From Nocardioides flavescens (GTDB taxonomy: Bacteria > Actinomycetota > Actinomycetes > Propionibacteriales > Nocardioidaceae), in assembly GCF_009823805.1 (NCBI RefSeq), contig NZ_WUEK01000003.1, positions 186,001 through 250,000 of the forward strand: 64,000 bases of DNA. The letters run 5' to 3'. Positions 38,411-47,931 of this stretch are shown here, piece after piece. Every line of letters starts with the position of its first letter. Position 1 is the first letter of the stretch. A program made the position numbers and the translations under genes. The notes beneath the pieces are model-generated. The model ran no database searches. It was not told where the DNA came from and was given only the letters and a program-made list of their open reading frames with translations.

Positions 38411-38446
38411 GGTCAGGCGCAGGGTCAGGCGCAGGGTCAGGCGGAG
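38411..38446. repeat. 12-bp tandem repeat carrying the eccC stop codon
   Basis: Three copies of GGTCAGGCGCAG (38411-38422, 38423-38434, 38435-38446; the last ends GGAG). The stop codon of eccC (38437-38439) is inside the first copy reached, and each further copy repeats it in frame. Confidence 0.85.
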
Positions 38447-41400
38447 GGCTCGGTCCAGGCCATCTGCACGACCTCGACCCCGCGCTCGCGGGTGATCAGC
38501 CGCCCGCGGCCCGCGGGTGCCGGGTGCGCACGCAGGTTGCCGAGCAGCGGGCCCTCGTCGGGGCTGCCGGAGAGCAGCAGCTGCGGCATGGCGAGGTCGC
38601 GCATGGTCTGGATGACCGGCTCGTACATCGCCCGCGAGGCGCCACCCGCGCGGCGTGCGACCGCGACGTGCAGGCCCACGTCACGGGCCTGGGCGAGCAG
38701 CGGCTGCAGCGCGGCCACCGGCGCGCTCTGCTGGGTCGCGACGAGGTCGTAGTCGTCGACGAGCACGAACACCTCGGCCCCGGTCCACCACGAGCGGTTG
38801 CGCAGCTGGTCGGGGGTGACGTCGGGCCCGGGGATGCGTCCCTCGAGGTACGTCGCGAGGTCCTGCAGCGCGGGCACGGCCTGGTTGGCGGCGGTGAGGT
38901 AGTTGAGGAGGTACTCATCGGGCACCTCGCCGAGCAGCGCCCGGCGGTAGTCGACGACGACGATCTGCGCCTGGGCGGGCGTGCGGGTGCGCATGATCTC
39001 GCGGGCCAGACCGCGCATGATCGCGCTCTTGCCCGACTGGCCGTCGCCGAAGACCAGCAGGTGCGGCTGGGTGTCCGGGTCGAGGCAGACCGGGGCGAGC
39101 TCCTTCTCGTTGATCCCGACGTAGAGCGGGTGCGCGCCCTTGTCCTCCTCGGCGACCTCGGTCGGGACGCCTGCCTGGCCGAGGATGTCGTCCAGGGTGA
39201 TCTGCTCGGGGAGCAGGCGCAGCTTGGGTCCGGCCGGGCCGGTCCAGGCCTGCGCGACCTTGGTGACCAGGTCGGCCACCCCGTCGCCGAGCGTGTCCGC
39301 GGTGGCCTCGCCGTCGATGCGGGGCAGCGCGGTCAGGAAGTGCAGCTTGGAGGTCACGAGACCGCGACCCGGTCGACCGGTCGGCACGAGGGCCGAGACC
39401 TTGCGGTCGATCTCGGAGTCGAGCGGGTCGCCGAGCCGGAGCTCGAGCCGGCTGCCGAACATGTCGCGCATGGCCGCGCGGAAGTCGGCCCAGCGCGACG
39501 TCGCCGCGACGACGTGCAGACCGAAGGTGAGCCCCCGCGTCGACAGCTGCTGGATCTCGATCTCGAGGTCGTCGAAGTCGGTGCGCAGCGTGCTCCAGCC
39601 GTCGATGACGAGGAACACGTCGCCGTAGCCGTCGTCGGCGCGACCCTGCGCGCGGCGGGTGCGGTAGGTCTCGATCGAGTCGATGCCGTTGGCGCGGAAG
39701 TAGGCCTCGCGGCGGTCGACGACGCCGGTCACCTCGGCGACCACGCGGCTGACCACGTCGGGCTCGGAGCGGGTGCCGATGCCCGCGATGTGCGGCAGAC
39801 CGGCCAGCCCGGTGAAGGTGCCACCGCCGAAGTCGAGGACGAAGAACTGGCTCTCGAGCGGCGTCGTGGTCAGCGCCATCGCGGTCACCACCGAGCGCAG
39901 CGTCGTGCTCTTGCCGCTGCGCGGGCCGCCGACGACGGCGAGGTGGCCGGCGCCGCCGCTCAGGTCCATGCTCAGGGTGTCGCGGCGCTGCTCGCGCGGG
40001 CGGTCGACGGTGCCGAGCGGCACGGTGAGGCCGCCCAGGGCCCGCCACTGCTGGGAGACCAGGCCGAGCTCGGGGTCGACGGCGAGGTCGGGCATGAGCT
40101 CGTCGAGGGTGTCGGGCACGTCGAGCGGCGGCAGCCAGACCTGGTGCGCCTCCGGGCCGTAGCCGAGCATCTTCTCCACGGCGATGTCGAGCAGCGAGTC
40201 CTGCTCACCCTGCTCGACCGGCGCCTGGGGCACCGGCTCGGGCTCGGGCGTCGGCACCTCCAGCTCGAGCACCTCGGAGACGGTGAAGGGCAGGATGCCC
40301 TGCACCTTGCCGCCCTCGTCGCGGCGTACGCGCACCCGGCCGGACGGCGGGCCGGAGACGTAGGCGGCCTTGAAGCGGACCATCGTGGTGGGGTCGGGCT
40401 TGAGGTAGCCCAGGCCGGGTACGGCGGGCAGCTCGTAGGCGTCGGGGACGCCGAGCACGGCGCGGGACTCCTGGGCGCTGAAGGTGCGCAGGCCGACGCG
40501 GTAGGACAGGTGCGACTCCAGGCCGCGCAGTCGACCTTCCTCGAGCCGTTGCGAGGCCAGCAGCAGGTGCAGCCCGAGGGAGCGGCCGAGGCGGCCGATC
40601 GCGACGAAGAGGTCGATGAACTCCGGCTTGGCGCTCAGCATCTCGCTGAACTCGTCGACCACGATGAACAGCGAGGGCAGCGGGCGCAGGTCCTCACCGG
40701 AGGCCCGGGCCTTCTCGTAGTCGCGGACCGAGGCGAAGTTGCCGGCCTCGCGCAGCAGCTCCTGGCGGCGCACCATCTCACCCGACAGCGCGTCCTGCAT
40801 GCGGTCGACGAGCGTGAGCTCCTGGGCGAGGTTGGTGATGACGGCCGAGACGTGGGGCAGCTCGGACATCCCGGCGAACGTCGCGCCGCCCTTGAAGTCC
40901 ACGAGCACGAGGTTGAGGTGCTCGGGCGAGTGCGTCATGGTCAGCCCCAGCACCAGGGTGCGGAGGAACTCCGACTTGCCCGAGCCGGTGGCGCCGATCG
41001 CGAGGCCGTGGGGGCCCATGCCCTGCTGGGCGGACTCCTTGATGTCGAGGTGGACGAGCGCGCCGCCGTCGCCGGTGCCGATCGGCACCCTCAGGCGGTC
41101 GCGGGCGGGGCGACCGACCCAGGCCTGCTCGGGGTCGAAACGGCGCACGTCGCCCAGGGCGAGCAGGTCCATGAAGTCGACCTCGCCGACCGGCTCGCTG
41201 CTGCCCGTGGACTCGACGGCGCCGCTGACGGTGTGCAGCGGGGTGAGCCGGCGGGCGAACGCCTCGGCCGTGGCCAGCGAGCACTGGTCGACCTTGCCGC
41301 GGATCACCTCGTCGCGCAGGCGCTGGGCCTGGACCGGGTGGCGCCCGTCCACGGGGTCGCCGCCCTCGAACTGCAGGCGCAGACGGCTCGGGTCGACCAG

Positions 41401-42531
41401 CTCGTCCCAGCGCACCGGCAGGTCGAGCACGGTCACTCCGTGGACGCCGTCCGAGGGCAGCACGTGGCTGCCGGGGGGCACCTCGACGCCGTCGACGACG
41501 AAGAGGACGTGCGGGACGGCCGGGCGCTCGTCGGCGCCGAAGCGCGGGCGCTCGCTGAGCTCGCCGGGCAGCATCGCCTCGAGCTCGTCGAGCGAGGTCG
41601 AGACCATCCGCCGCGGGCCGACGGCGTCGGTCTGCTGGGCGCTCTGGGCGTGCGGCAGCCACTTCACCCAGTCCCAGTGGGCGAGGTTCTGCTCGGAGGC
41701 GAGCACCGCCACGACGAGCTGCTCCGGGGAGTGGAACGCCGTGGCCTGGCACAGCATCGCCCGCGCCGCCGAGCGGACCTCGTCCTCGGGACCGCAGACC
41801 TCGATGCGGTCGAAGGCGCGCAGGTCGACCGAGGCGGGCAGGTCCGGCTGCAGCCGATGGACGACGAGGAGCCGGTGCAGCGCGGACGCGGCGGCGGGGT
41901 CGACCTGGTCGATGGGGGCGCTCTCCGGCGGCACCAGCTCCAGCGAGAGCGGCTGGTGACACACGCCGTAGCGGACCTGGAGGAACTCGGGATCGCCCGA
42001 GCCCTGCTCCCAGATCCGGGTGCGGTCCTCGGCCAGCGCGGGGAGCGCGCTCGGCTCGGGGTGGTTCCAGGTAAGCGCGCGGCGCTGCTGGTCGGCGGCC
42101 TCGCGGGCGATCTGGCGGACGTTGGCGAGGTAGCGGAGGTACTCCGTGCGGGTGCCCGTCACCTGCTGGATGCGCTGCTTGCGCTGGCGGTCGATCTGCA
42201 CGATGACGAAGCCGAGCGTCGCGAAGAGGAACATGCCCGCCGCGATGTACTGCCGTCCGCCGGTGCTGGCGCCGCTCATCGTCGCGACCAGCACGATCGA
42301 GCCGAGCGAGCCGAGCATCGGGATGGCGTTCATCAGCACGCCGCTGGCGCCCTCGGACTGCTCGATCTGCGGCGGGGGCTGCAGCTGGAGCTGGCCGCCC
42401 GGCATCTCGGGCTCGTCGAGGCGGCCGCCGCGCCGGGTCGTCACCGTGGCCGCGGAGCCCTGCAGCGCCCCCTGGCTCGAGCCGAGGGGGGCGATCCCCG
42501 GAGCGGTGCGGGGGGCGTCGGTCGTCGTCAC
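38437..42531 (-). CDS. eccC: Type VII secretion ATPase EccC (fused EccCa-EccCb)
   Basis: 1364 aa FtsK/SpoIIIE-type motor of the ESX system; drives export of WXG100 proteins through the membrane complex. Two transmembrane helices (about residues 65-85 and 94-112) are followed by three ATPase domains with Walker A motifs IGATGSGKSEFLRTL (about 514), VVGGPRSGKSTTLRSV (about 869) and VFGDGQSGKSAIMRGL (about 1164). D1 Walker B is LVLVDFKGG, D2 has FVLDFGGG, D3 has IVVVDYRRAL. It is one gene rather than the split CaCb of ESX-1. It diverges from the eccD-like gene, with a 117-bp shared control region. The C-terminus ends in a short tandem repeat. Confidence 0.95.
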   Translation of the reverse strand: MTTTDAPRTAPGIAPLGSSQGALQGSAATVTTRRGGRLDEPEMPGGQLQLQPPPQIEQSEGASGVLMNAIPMLGSLGSIVLVATMSGASTGGRQYIAAGMFLFATLGFVIVQIDRQRKQRIQQVTGTRTEYLRYLANVRQIAREAADQQRRALTWNHPEPSALPALAEDRTRIWEQGSGDPEFLQVRYGVCHQPLSLELVPPESAPIDQVDPAAASALHRLLVVHRLQPDLPASVDLRAFDRIEVCGPEDEVRSAARAMLCQATAFHSPEQLVVAVLASEQNLAHWDWVKWLPHAQSAQQTDAVGPRRMVSTSLDELEAMLPGELSERPRFGADERPAVPHVLFVVDGVEVPPGSHVLPSDGVHGVTVLDLPVRWDELVDPSRLRLQFEGGDPVDGRHPVQAQRLRDEVIRGKVDQCSLATAEAFARRLTPLHTVSGAVESTGSSEPVGEVDFMDLLALGDVRRFDPEQAWVGRPARDRLRVPIGTGDGGALVHLDIKESAQQGMGPHGLAIGATGSGKSEFLRTLVLGLTMTHSPEHLNLVLVDFKGGATFAGMSELPHVSAVITNLAQELTLVDRMQDALSGEMVRRQELLREAGNFASVRDYEKARASGEDLRPLPSLFIVVDEFSEMLSAKPEFIDLFVAIGRLGRSLGLHLLLASQRLEEGRLRGLESHLSYRVGLRTFSAQESRAVLGVPDAYELPAVPGLGYLKPDPTTMVRFKAAYVSGPPSGRVRVRRDEGGKVQGILPFTVSEVLELEVPTPEPEPVPQAPVEQGEQDSLLDIAVEKMLGYGPEAHQVWLPPLDVPDTLDELMPDLAVDPELGLVSQQWRALGGLTVPLGTVDRPREQRRDTLSMDLSGGAGHLAVVGGPRSGKSTTLRSVVTAMALTTTPLESQFFVLDFGGGTFTGLAGLPHIAGIGTRSEPDVVSRVVAEVTGVVDRREAYFRANGIDSIETYRTRRAQGRADDGYGDVFLVIDGWSTLRTDFDDLEIEIQQLSTRGLTFGLHVVAATSRWADFRAAMRDMFGSRLELRLGDPLDSEIDRKVSALVPTGRPGRGLVTSKLHFLTALPRIDGEATADTLGDGVADLVTKVAQAWTGPAGPKLRLLPEQITLDDILGQAGVPTEVAEEDKGAHPLYVGINEKELAPVCLDPDTQPHLLVFGDGQSGKSAIMRGLAREIMRTRTPAQAQIVVVDYRRALLGEVPDEYLLNYLTAANQAVPALQDLATYLEGRIPGPDVTPDQLRNRSWWTGAEVFVLVDDYDLVATQQSAPVAALQPLLAQARDVGLHVAVARRAGGASRAMYEPVIQTMRDLAMPQLLLSGSPDEGPLLGNLRAHPAPAGRGRLITRERGVEVVQMAWTEPSA

Positions 42532-42648
42532 TGCGCTCCTCGGGGCCGGACAGGGGAATCGGCTCGATGATAGGTCTGCCCCTTCGTCGGGGAACTAGTC
42601 TTCGCGAAGTCGCCTGTGGAGAGCAGCTGGACGAGCGGACGGTGTGGG

Positions 42649-44013
42649 GTGGACGAGGTCAGACGGGTCGCCGGCACCCTGGCGCTCACCGTGCACGGAC
42701 CCTCGGGGGTCGTCGACCTCGTCGTGCCGCCCGAGGCCCAGGTCGACGACGTCGCGCGCGAGTACGCCGCGCAGTGCCGCCTGCAGTTCGCCCCGGTGCT
42801 CCACAGGCGCGACGGCGCGGAGCTCGCGGCCGACCGCTCGCTGGCCGAGCTCGGGGTGCGCGCCGGGGAGGTGCTCGCCGCGGGAGGCGCGATCCGCGGC
42901 AGCGCGCTGACCGAGCGACCGGGACCGCCCGAGGTCGTCGCGCCGGGCGCCTCGTCCGCGGCGTGGTTCTGCGCCGCCGTGGGCGTCGCCGCGCTCGCCG
43001 GCTGGTTCGCCGCCCACGAGGGTGGTCCGGACAGCCAGCAGGGGCAGCTGACCATCGGCCTGCTGGCGCTCTCGACCGTGCTGGGCGTGCTCCCGGTCGG
43101 TCGGTTCAGCGCCCACCGCACGGTCGCGGCCCCGGCGTTCGCCGCCGCGGCGGCGTTCGCGGTCCTCTACTCGCCCGAGCCGGTCCGGCTGCCGACCGTC
43201 GTCGGCGTGACCGCGCTCGTCGCCGCCGTGACCGCCGCGGTCGCCCGGGCCCTCGACGTCGAGGGTGACGAGGCACTGCGCGTGTGGATCCTGGTCGGCG
43301 TCGGGCTGTTCCTCGTCACCGGGGCGGGGGCGCTGCTGCGCGCCTCGCCCGAGCTGGTGTGGGGCGTGCTGCTGGTCGCCGCCGTGCTGGCCGCTCGCAT
43401 CGTGCCCGGCCTGGCGGTCGACGTGCCCGACCAGTACCTCCTCGACATCGAGCGGCTCGCCGTCAGCGCCTGGTCGGCGCGGGAGCGACCGGTCGGGCGC
43501 CGCGGCCGGATGGTGGTGCCGCCCGGCGCCGTCGCCACCGTCGCGGGACGCGGAGCACGGATCATCACCGCCTCGTCGGCCGGCGTCTGGGCCGTCGTCG
43601 CGGTCTCCGCGCCGATGCTGCTCGCGACCGCGACCCTGCCGGTCGACCGCATCGGCGCCCGCGTCATGGTCGGCCTCGCCGGGGCGGCGCTCCTGCTGGC
43701 GGCGCGCAGCTACCGCCACCCGGCGGCCCGCACGATGCTCCGCGGCGCCGGTCTGACCTGCTGGGCCGCTCTCCTGGTCGTCGTGCTGGGGTTCGTCAGC
43801 GCGTCGTGGACCGTCGCCATCGGGCTGGTCGGCATCGTGCTCGCCGTGGTCCTCGTGGTCGTCGCGGTGGCCACCGGGCGCGGCTGGCGCTCCGCCTGGT
43901 GGGCCCGTCGGGCCGAGGTCGCGGAGGGGCTCGCGGGCGCCGGGACCATCGCCGCACTCGTCGTCGCGTCCGGTCTGTTCCGGGCCCTGTGGGAAATCAA
44001 GTTCCGCGTTTAG
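42649..44013 (+). CDS. EccD-like membrane protein (first copy)
   Basis: 454 aa, GTG 42649 (VDEVRRVAGTL; GTG 42616 is alternative). An N-terminal ubiquitin-like (YukD) domain of about 75 residues (GTLALTVHGPSGVVDLVVPP ... AGEVLAAGG) precedes about 11 hydrophobic helices, the EccD plan. EccD forms the central pore-like dimer of the ESX complex. A second EccD-like gene is at 45042, with different sequence, so the locus has two. It is followed by the two WXG100 genes. Confidence 0.8.
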   Translation: MDEVRRVAGTLALTVHGPSGVVDLVVPPEAQVDDVAREYAAQCRLQFAPVLHRRDGAELAADRSLAELGVRAGEVLAAGGAIRGSALTERPGPPEVVAPGASSAAWFCAAVGVAALAGWFAAHEGGPDSQQGQLTIGLLALSTVLGVLPVGRFSAHRTVAAPAFAAAAAFAVLYSPEPVRLPTVVGVTALVAAVTAAVARALDVEGDEALRVWILVGVGLFLVTGAGALLRASPELVWGVLLVAAVLAARIVPGLAVDVPDQYLLDIERLAVSAWSARERPVGRRGRMVVPPGAVATVAGRGARIITASSAGVWAVVAVSAPMLLATATLPVDRIGARVMVGLAGAALLLAARSYRHPAARTMLRGAGLTCWAALLVVVLGFVSASWTVAIGLVGIVLAVVLVVVAVATGRGWRSAWWARRAEVAEGLAGAGTIAALVVASGLFRALWEIKFRV

Positions 44014-44146
44014 CGCCGATCGCCTCGGGTAGACCGCTCGTTGTCCGGATCACACGACGCCGCCGCGCGGCGTACGACGGGTCCGGCCGGCAAGCAGACA
44101 AACGACTCGGGTGGCCTCTGACGCCGCCGCGAAGGGATTGAGCGAG

Positions 44147-44482
44147 ATGACTCAGCAGTCCGGCGAGATGAAGGCAGGCGAGGGCACACTCAAGGCCGCC
44201 GCCGAGATGGTCGACAAGGCGCGCTCCAAGTTCATGACCGACTCGGGGAAGCTCTCCAACGACATCGAGTCGCTCCAGGCCAAGTGGCAGGGCCAGGGCG
44301 GCACGGCGTTCTTCAACCTCCAGCGGGCCTGGAAGGAGAAGCACGAGAAGATCGTCGGCGCCCTCTCCGAGTTCGAGGCGTCGCTGCGCTCCACCGAGAA
44401 GGACAACGTCACGACCGACCAGTCGCAGTCGGACTACATGGCCAAGAACAACGCCCGCCTCGGCGGCGTGCAGTCGTACTGA
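44147..44482 (+). CDS. WXG100 protein (EsxB-like)
   Basis: 111 aa, ATG 44147 (MTQQSGEMKAGEGTLK); an in-frame GTG at 44111 is possible but its region looks non-coding. Helix-turn-helix hairpin with W47-Q-G49. Glu and Lys-rich helices. It should form a heterodimer with the next protein and be exported by EccC. The C-terminus ends DYMAKNNARLGGVQSY. The second WXG100 gene follows after 46 bp. Confidence 0.9.
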   Translation: MTQQSGEMKAGEGTLKAAAEMVDKARSKFMTDSGKLSNDIESLQAKWQGQGGTAFFNLQRAWKEKHEKIVGALSEFEASLRSTEKDNVTTDQSQSDYMAKNNARLGGVQSY

Positions 44483-44528
44483 CGACGACGCACCCGCGAC
44501 CACACCCAGAGACTGAGGAGACACCCTG

Positions 44529-44828
44529 ATGAGCGGATTCGACGGACTCGTCGTCAACCACGCCGGCCTCGACGAGGCCAGCGAGCGCCTGAGCAGCGCC
44601 GTCAAGACCATCGGCTCGGACCTCGACCAGCTCGAGGCCGACCTGAAGCCCCTGCAGCACGAGTGGTCGGGTCAGGCGCAGGCTGCCTACGCCCAGGCCA
44701 AGGCCAAGTGGGACGGTGCCATCGCCGAGATGGTGCAGCTGCTGAACGACACCTCCAACACCGTGTCGCAGTCCAACCAGGACTACCACGCCGCCGACGT
44801 GCGCGGCGCGAACTCGTTCCAGATCTGA
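44529..44828 (+). CDS. WXG100 protein (EsxA-like)
   Basis: 99 aa, ATG 44529 with GAGGAG about 10 nt upstream. W46-S-G48 turn; the C-terminal helix carries Y-x-x-x-D (YHAAD), the type VII export signal. Standard length. Partner of the preceding gene. Confidence 0.92.
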   Translation: MSGFDGLVVNHAGLDEASERLSSAVKTIGSDLDQLEADLKPLQHEWSGQAQAAYAQAKAKWDGAIAEMVQLLNDTSNTVSQSNQDYHAADVRGANSFQI

Positions 44829-44873
44829 GGCCAGGTCTGAGCCTCGTCCTGACGCCCAGGACCTGAGCACCTC

Positions 44874-44904
44874 GAGAGGACCGGCGCACGGCGCCGGTCC
44901 TCTC
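44874..44904 (+). terminator. Strong hairpin after the two WXG100 genes
   Basis: GAGAGGACCGGCGC (44874-44887), loop ACG, GCGCCGGTCCTCTC (44891-44904): 14 perfect pairs. It would cut most transcription, leaving the abundant esx message apart from the membrane-complex genes. Confidence 0.75.
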
Positions 44905-45041
44905 TGCACGTCTTCCGCCCGGCCCTCGGGCACCGCGTCCCGGCGCTGTGCGGTTCCGCCTCGTCGCGTCGGTGCGCTGTCGTAGCATCGCGGCGCGGGC
45001 GGAGCCCTCGTCAGCCCCCTCGGACCAGCCAGGAGACCCCC

Positions 45042-46400
45042 ATGAGCCAGGCCCCGGTGAGCGCGACGGGACTCGTCCGCGTGACGGTGTCGTCCGGCAC
45101 GCGCCGCGTCGACCTGGTGCTGCCCGGGTCGGTGCCGGTCGCCGAGCTCGTGCCCGAGCTCGCCCGCTCCGTCGGCCTGCTCGACGCGTCCACCGTCTAC
45201 GGCGGCTACAGGGTGGTCAGCGCCGAAGGGCGCGAGCTCGTCGCCGAGGCCGGCCTGATCAACCAGGGCATCACCGACGGCGGGCTGCTCACCGTGTCGG
45301 CGGGTGTCGACGAGGCGCCCCCGCGCGTCTACGACGACGTCGTCGAGGCGATGACCGACGTCGTCGAGCGCGACCTGCGACCGTGGGCGCCAGCCTCGGG
45401 TCGGCGTACGGCGCTCACCGCGGCGGGGCTGATGATGACCCTCGGCGCCGTCGCGCTGCTCGTGCAGTACACCTCCCTGCTCGCCGGCGTCGCTGCGTGC
45501 GTGGTCGCCGTGGCCCTCGTGGCCGGCGCCATCGTGCTCTCGCGCGCCCAGGACGAGCCCGAGGCCGCGGTGGCCGTGGCCTGGATGGGCTGCGTCTACG
45601 CCGCCCTCGGCGGGCTGATGCTGGTCCTGCGCCAGGGCGAGCCGTTCTTCGGGCTGCCGGTCGCGGCCGCCGGCGGTGCCGCCCTGCTGGCCGGGCTGGT
45701 CTGCGTGGTCGGGGTCGGGGAGGGCCGCACGCTCGCGCTGCCGCCCGCCGTGGTAGGTGCAGTGTTCCTGGCCGCCGGGCTGCTGACCCGCGCCGGCTCC
45801 CTCGACCCCGCGGTCGTGCTGACGACCGCGCTCGCCGTCGTCGTCCTGGCGGGCAGCGTCTTCCCCTGGCTCGCGCTCGGCGCGACCAGCACGCACGTCG
45901 ACCAGCTCTTCGCCCCCGCTGACATCACCGCCGACCCGAGCGAGGTCGACCCGGCCCGGGTCGGCGCGGACGCCCGGGTCGCCCACCAGATCCTGGTCGC
46001 GATCAGTGCCACGGTCGGTCTGCTGCTGGTGCTGGTCTCGCCGCTCGCGGTGAGCCTGGGGCTGTCCGGCACGCTGCTCGCCATCGTCGCCTGCCTCGTC
46101 GTGATGCTGCGCACCCGGCAGTACCGCACCGGCAACGAGGTGCTCGTCGGTCTCGGCTCGGGGATCCTCGGCCTGGTCTCGGTGGCGGTGTCGCTGCTGT
46201 TCATGCACCCCGACTGGCGTCCCACCGTCGCGGTCACGCTGGCGGCCACCGGCGCGGTGCTGCTCGCGGTGACCCTCGTGCCGGGCACCCCCTCGCTGCG
46301 TCGCGGCCGCCTCGGCGACCTCGCCGAGACGCTCTCGCTGCTCGCGCTGCTGCCGCTCGTCGTGCTCGCCACCGGCATCTTCGACGCGGTCCGGAGCTGA
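45042..46400 (+). CDS. eccD: EccD, ESX membrane component (second copy)
   Basis: 452 aa. N-terminal ubiquitin-like domain (LVRVTVSSGTRRVDLVLPGS, about 80 residues), then about 11 membrane helices from residue 125. ATG 45042 with AGGAG 6 nt upstream. It starts an eccD-eccB-mycP unit with 4-bp spacing or overlaps. This copy is the closer match to canonical EccD by layout. Confidence 0.88.
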   Translation: MSQAPVSATGLVRVTVSSGTRRVDLVLPGSVPVAELVPELARSVGLLDASTVYGGYRVVSAEGRELVAEAGLINQGITDGGLLTVSAGVDEAPPRVYDDVVEAMTDVVERDLRPWAPASGRRTALTAAGLMMTLGAVALLVQYTSLLAGVAACVVAVALVAGAIVLSRAQDEPEAAVAVAWMGCVYAALGGLMLVLRQGEPFFGLPVAAAGGAALLAGLVCVVGVGEGRTLALPPAVVGAVFLAAGLLTRAGSLDPAVVLTTALAVVVLAGSVFPWLALGATSTHVDQLFAPADITADPSEVDPARVGADARVAHQILVAISATVGLLLVLVSPLAVSLGLSGTLLAIVACLVVMLRTRQYRTGNEVLVGLGSGILGLVSVAVSLLFMHPDWRPTVAVTLAATGAVLLAVTLVPGTPSLRRGRLGDLAETLSLLALLPLVVLATGIFDAVRS

Positions 46401-46404
46401 GCGG

Positions 46405-47931
46405 GTGGCGACCAAGAAGGACCTCGTCGAGGCCTACGCGTTCTCGCGCCGCCGTCTCGTCACGGCGTTCCTCTCCGGCGCCCCGGGCGGACGCGAGGTC
46501 GAGCCGTCGCGCCCCGGGCGCACGGTGGTCGGCGGCCTCGCCCTGGCCGTCCTGCTCGTCGCCGGCGCGGCGATCGCCTCGGTCCTGGCCTCGCGCACCG
46601 AGGAGGACTGGAACCAGGTCGGCCTGGTCGTCAGTCGGCAGCAGGCCGCGCCCTACGTCATCCTCGAGAAGTCCTCGCAGCCCCAGCTGATCCCGGTCAT
46701 CAACATCACCTCCGCCCAGCTGATCCTCGGCGCGGACCTCGCCCCGACGTACGTCGACCAGGACGTCATCGAGGACCAGACGCCCGGCGAGCCGATCGGG
46801 ATCGCCGGCGCGCCGCAGACCTTGCCGCGACCGCAGCAGTTCATCGAGTCCGGGTGGACCGCGTGCACCGACGACGGTCGCGGCATCGCGGTCACGGTCT
46901 CCGAGGACCCCCACGTCACCGTCGCCGACGGCGGCGGCGTCGTGGTGCAGAGCGAGGGCCAGTTCTGGGTCGTCGCAAAGTCGTCGTCCGACTACGACCT
47001 CGACCAGGCCCGTGCCCACCGTTACCTGCTGCCGCAGAGCGAGACCAACGACCTGCTGCTCGGCGCCCTGGGGCTTCAGAGCGAGGTCGACGCCCCGACC
47101 GTGCCGCAGGAGTGGCTCGGGCTCTTCCCCGAGGGCGCCGAGCTCAGCCTCGCGTCGTTCGCCGTGGACGGCTTCGGCGAGCCCCTCGACAACCCCGACC
47201 TGCCCGCGGGCGCCAAGGTCGGCGACTACGTCGTCGACCCGTCCGGCGACGGTGGCGCCTACTTCACCGCCGACGGCAAGGCCGTGCCGCTCGATGCGTT
47301 CGCGCTGCAGGTCTACGCCAACAGCCCGGTGCCCGGGCGCCCCGACGCGGTCCCCGAGGAGCTCCAGACCGAGCGCCCACCCATCCCCAGTGCGACCCTG
47401 CCCTACCGCGACGCCCACTGGCCCAGCACCACGCTCGAGGAGGTCCGCGGTCAGGTCTGCGCCCGCCTCGACGCCCGCCACGCCGACGTGCCGCTCGTCG
47501 ACCTCGCCGGAGACCCCGACGAGACCGCGGCCGTCGGCGACGACGTCGACGCCGGTCTCAAGAGCGTCGACATCGACCGCGGGCGGGGCGCCTTCGTCCG
47601 CTCGGGCGACTGGGACGAGACCACCAGCTCCTCGGCCTACGTCATCGACCCGCGCGGTCAGTCCTACGCCCTCGTCGGCGGCGACACCGTCGCCAAGCTC
47701 GGCTACGACGACACCGAGGAGTCGTTCGTGCCCGACTCGTGGCTCAAGCTGTTCTCCGAGGGGGTCGCCCTGTCGACCTCCCGCGCGCTCTGCCCACCGG
47801 CCGGCCCGGGCGATGCCGCCGCGTCGGCCGCCCCGACCCCGACCCCGTCGCCGACCGACCCGAGCGCCTCGGCCGGGCCGGTGGACAACGGCGCACCCGC
47901 CGGTTGCCAGCAGCTCGCGGAGACGCAGTGA
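46405..47931 (+). CDS. eccB: EccB, ESX component
   Basis: 508 aa, GTG 46405. A short cytosolic start (ATKKDLVEAYAFSRRRLVTA, the family signature), one helix (GGLALAVLLVAGAAIASVLA), then a long exterior domain with EccB repeats and Cys pairs, ending in a Pro/Thr/Ser linker (PTPTPSPTDPSASAGP). EccB anchors the complex outside the membrane. mycP overlaps its stop by 4 bp. Confidence 0.93.
   Translation: MATKKDLVEAYAFSRRRLVTAFLSGAPGGREVEPSRPGRTVVGGLALAVLLVAGAAIASVLASRTEEDWNQVGLVVSRQQAAPYVILEKSSQPQLIPVINITSAQLILGADLAPTYVDQDVIEDQTPGEPIGIAGAPQTLPRPQQFIESGWTACTDDGRGIAVTVSEDPHVTVADGGGVVVQSEGQFWVVAKSSSDYDLDQARAHRYLLPQSETNDLLLGALGLQSEVDAPTVPQEWLGLFPEGAELSLASFAVDGFGEPLDNPDLPAGAKVGDYVVDPSGDGGAYFTADGKAVPLDAFALQVYANSPVPGRPDAVPEELQTERPPIPSATLPYRDAHWPSTTLEEVRGQVCARLDARHADVPLVDLAGDPDETAAVGDDVDAGLKSVDIDRGRGAFVRSGDWDETTSSSAYVIDPRGQSYALVGGDTVAKLGYDDTEESFVPDSWLKLFSEGVALSTSRALCPPAGPGDAAASAAPTPTPSPTDPSASAGPVDNGAPAGCQQLAETQ

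Noticed and set aside
38524..42570. Very long open frame on the plus strand opposite eccC
   Set aside because: It is the antisense shadow of a high-GC gene; eccC shows clear ATPase motifs, the shadow shows none.
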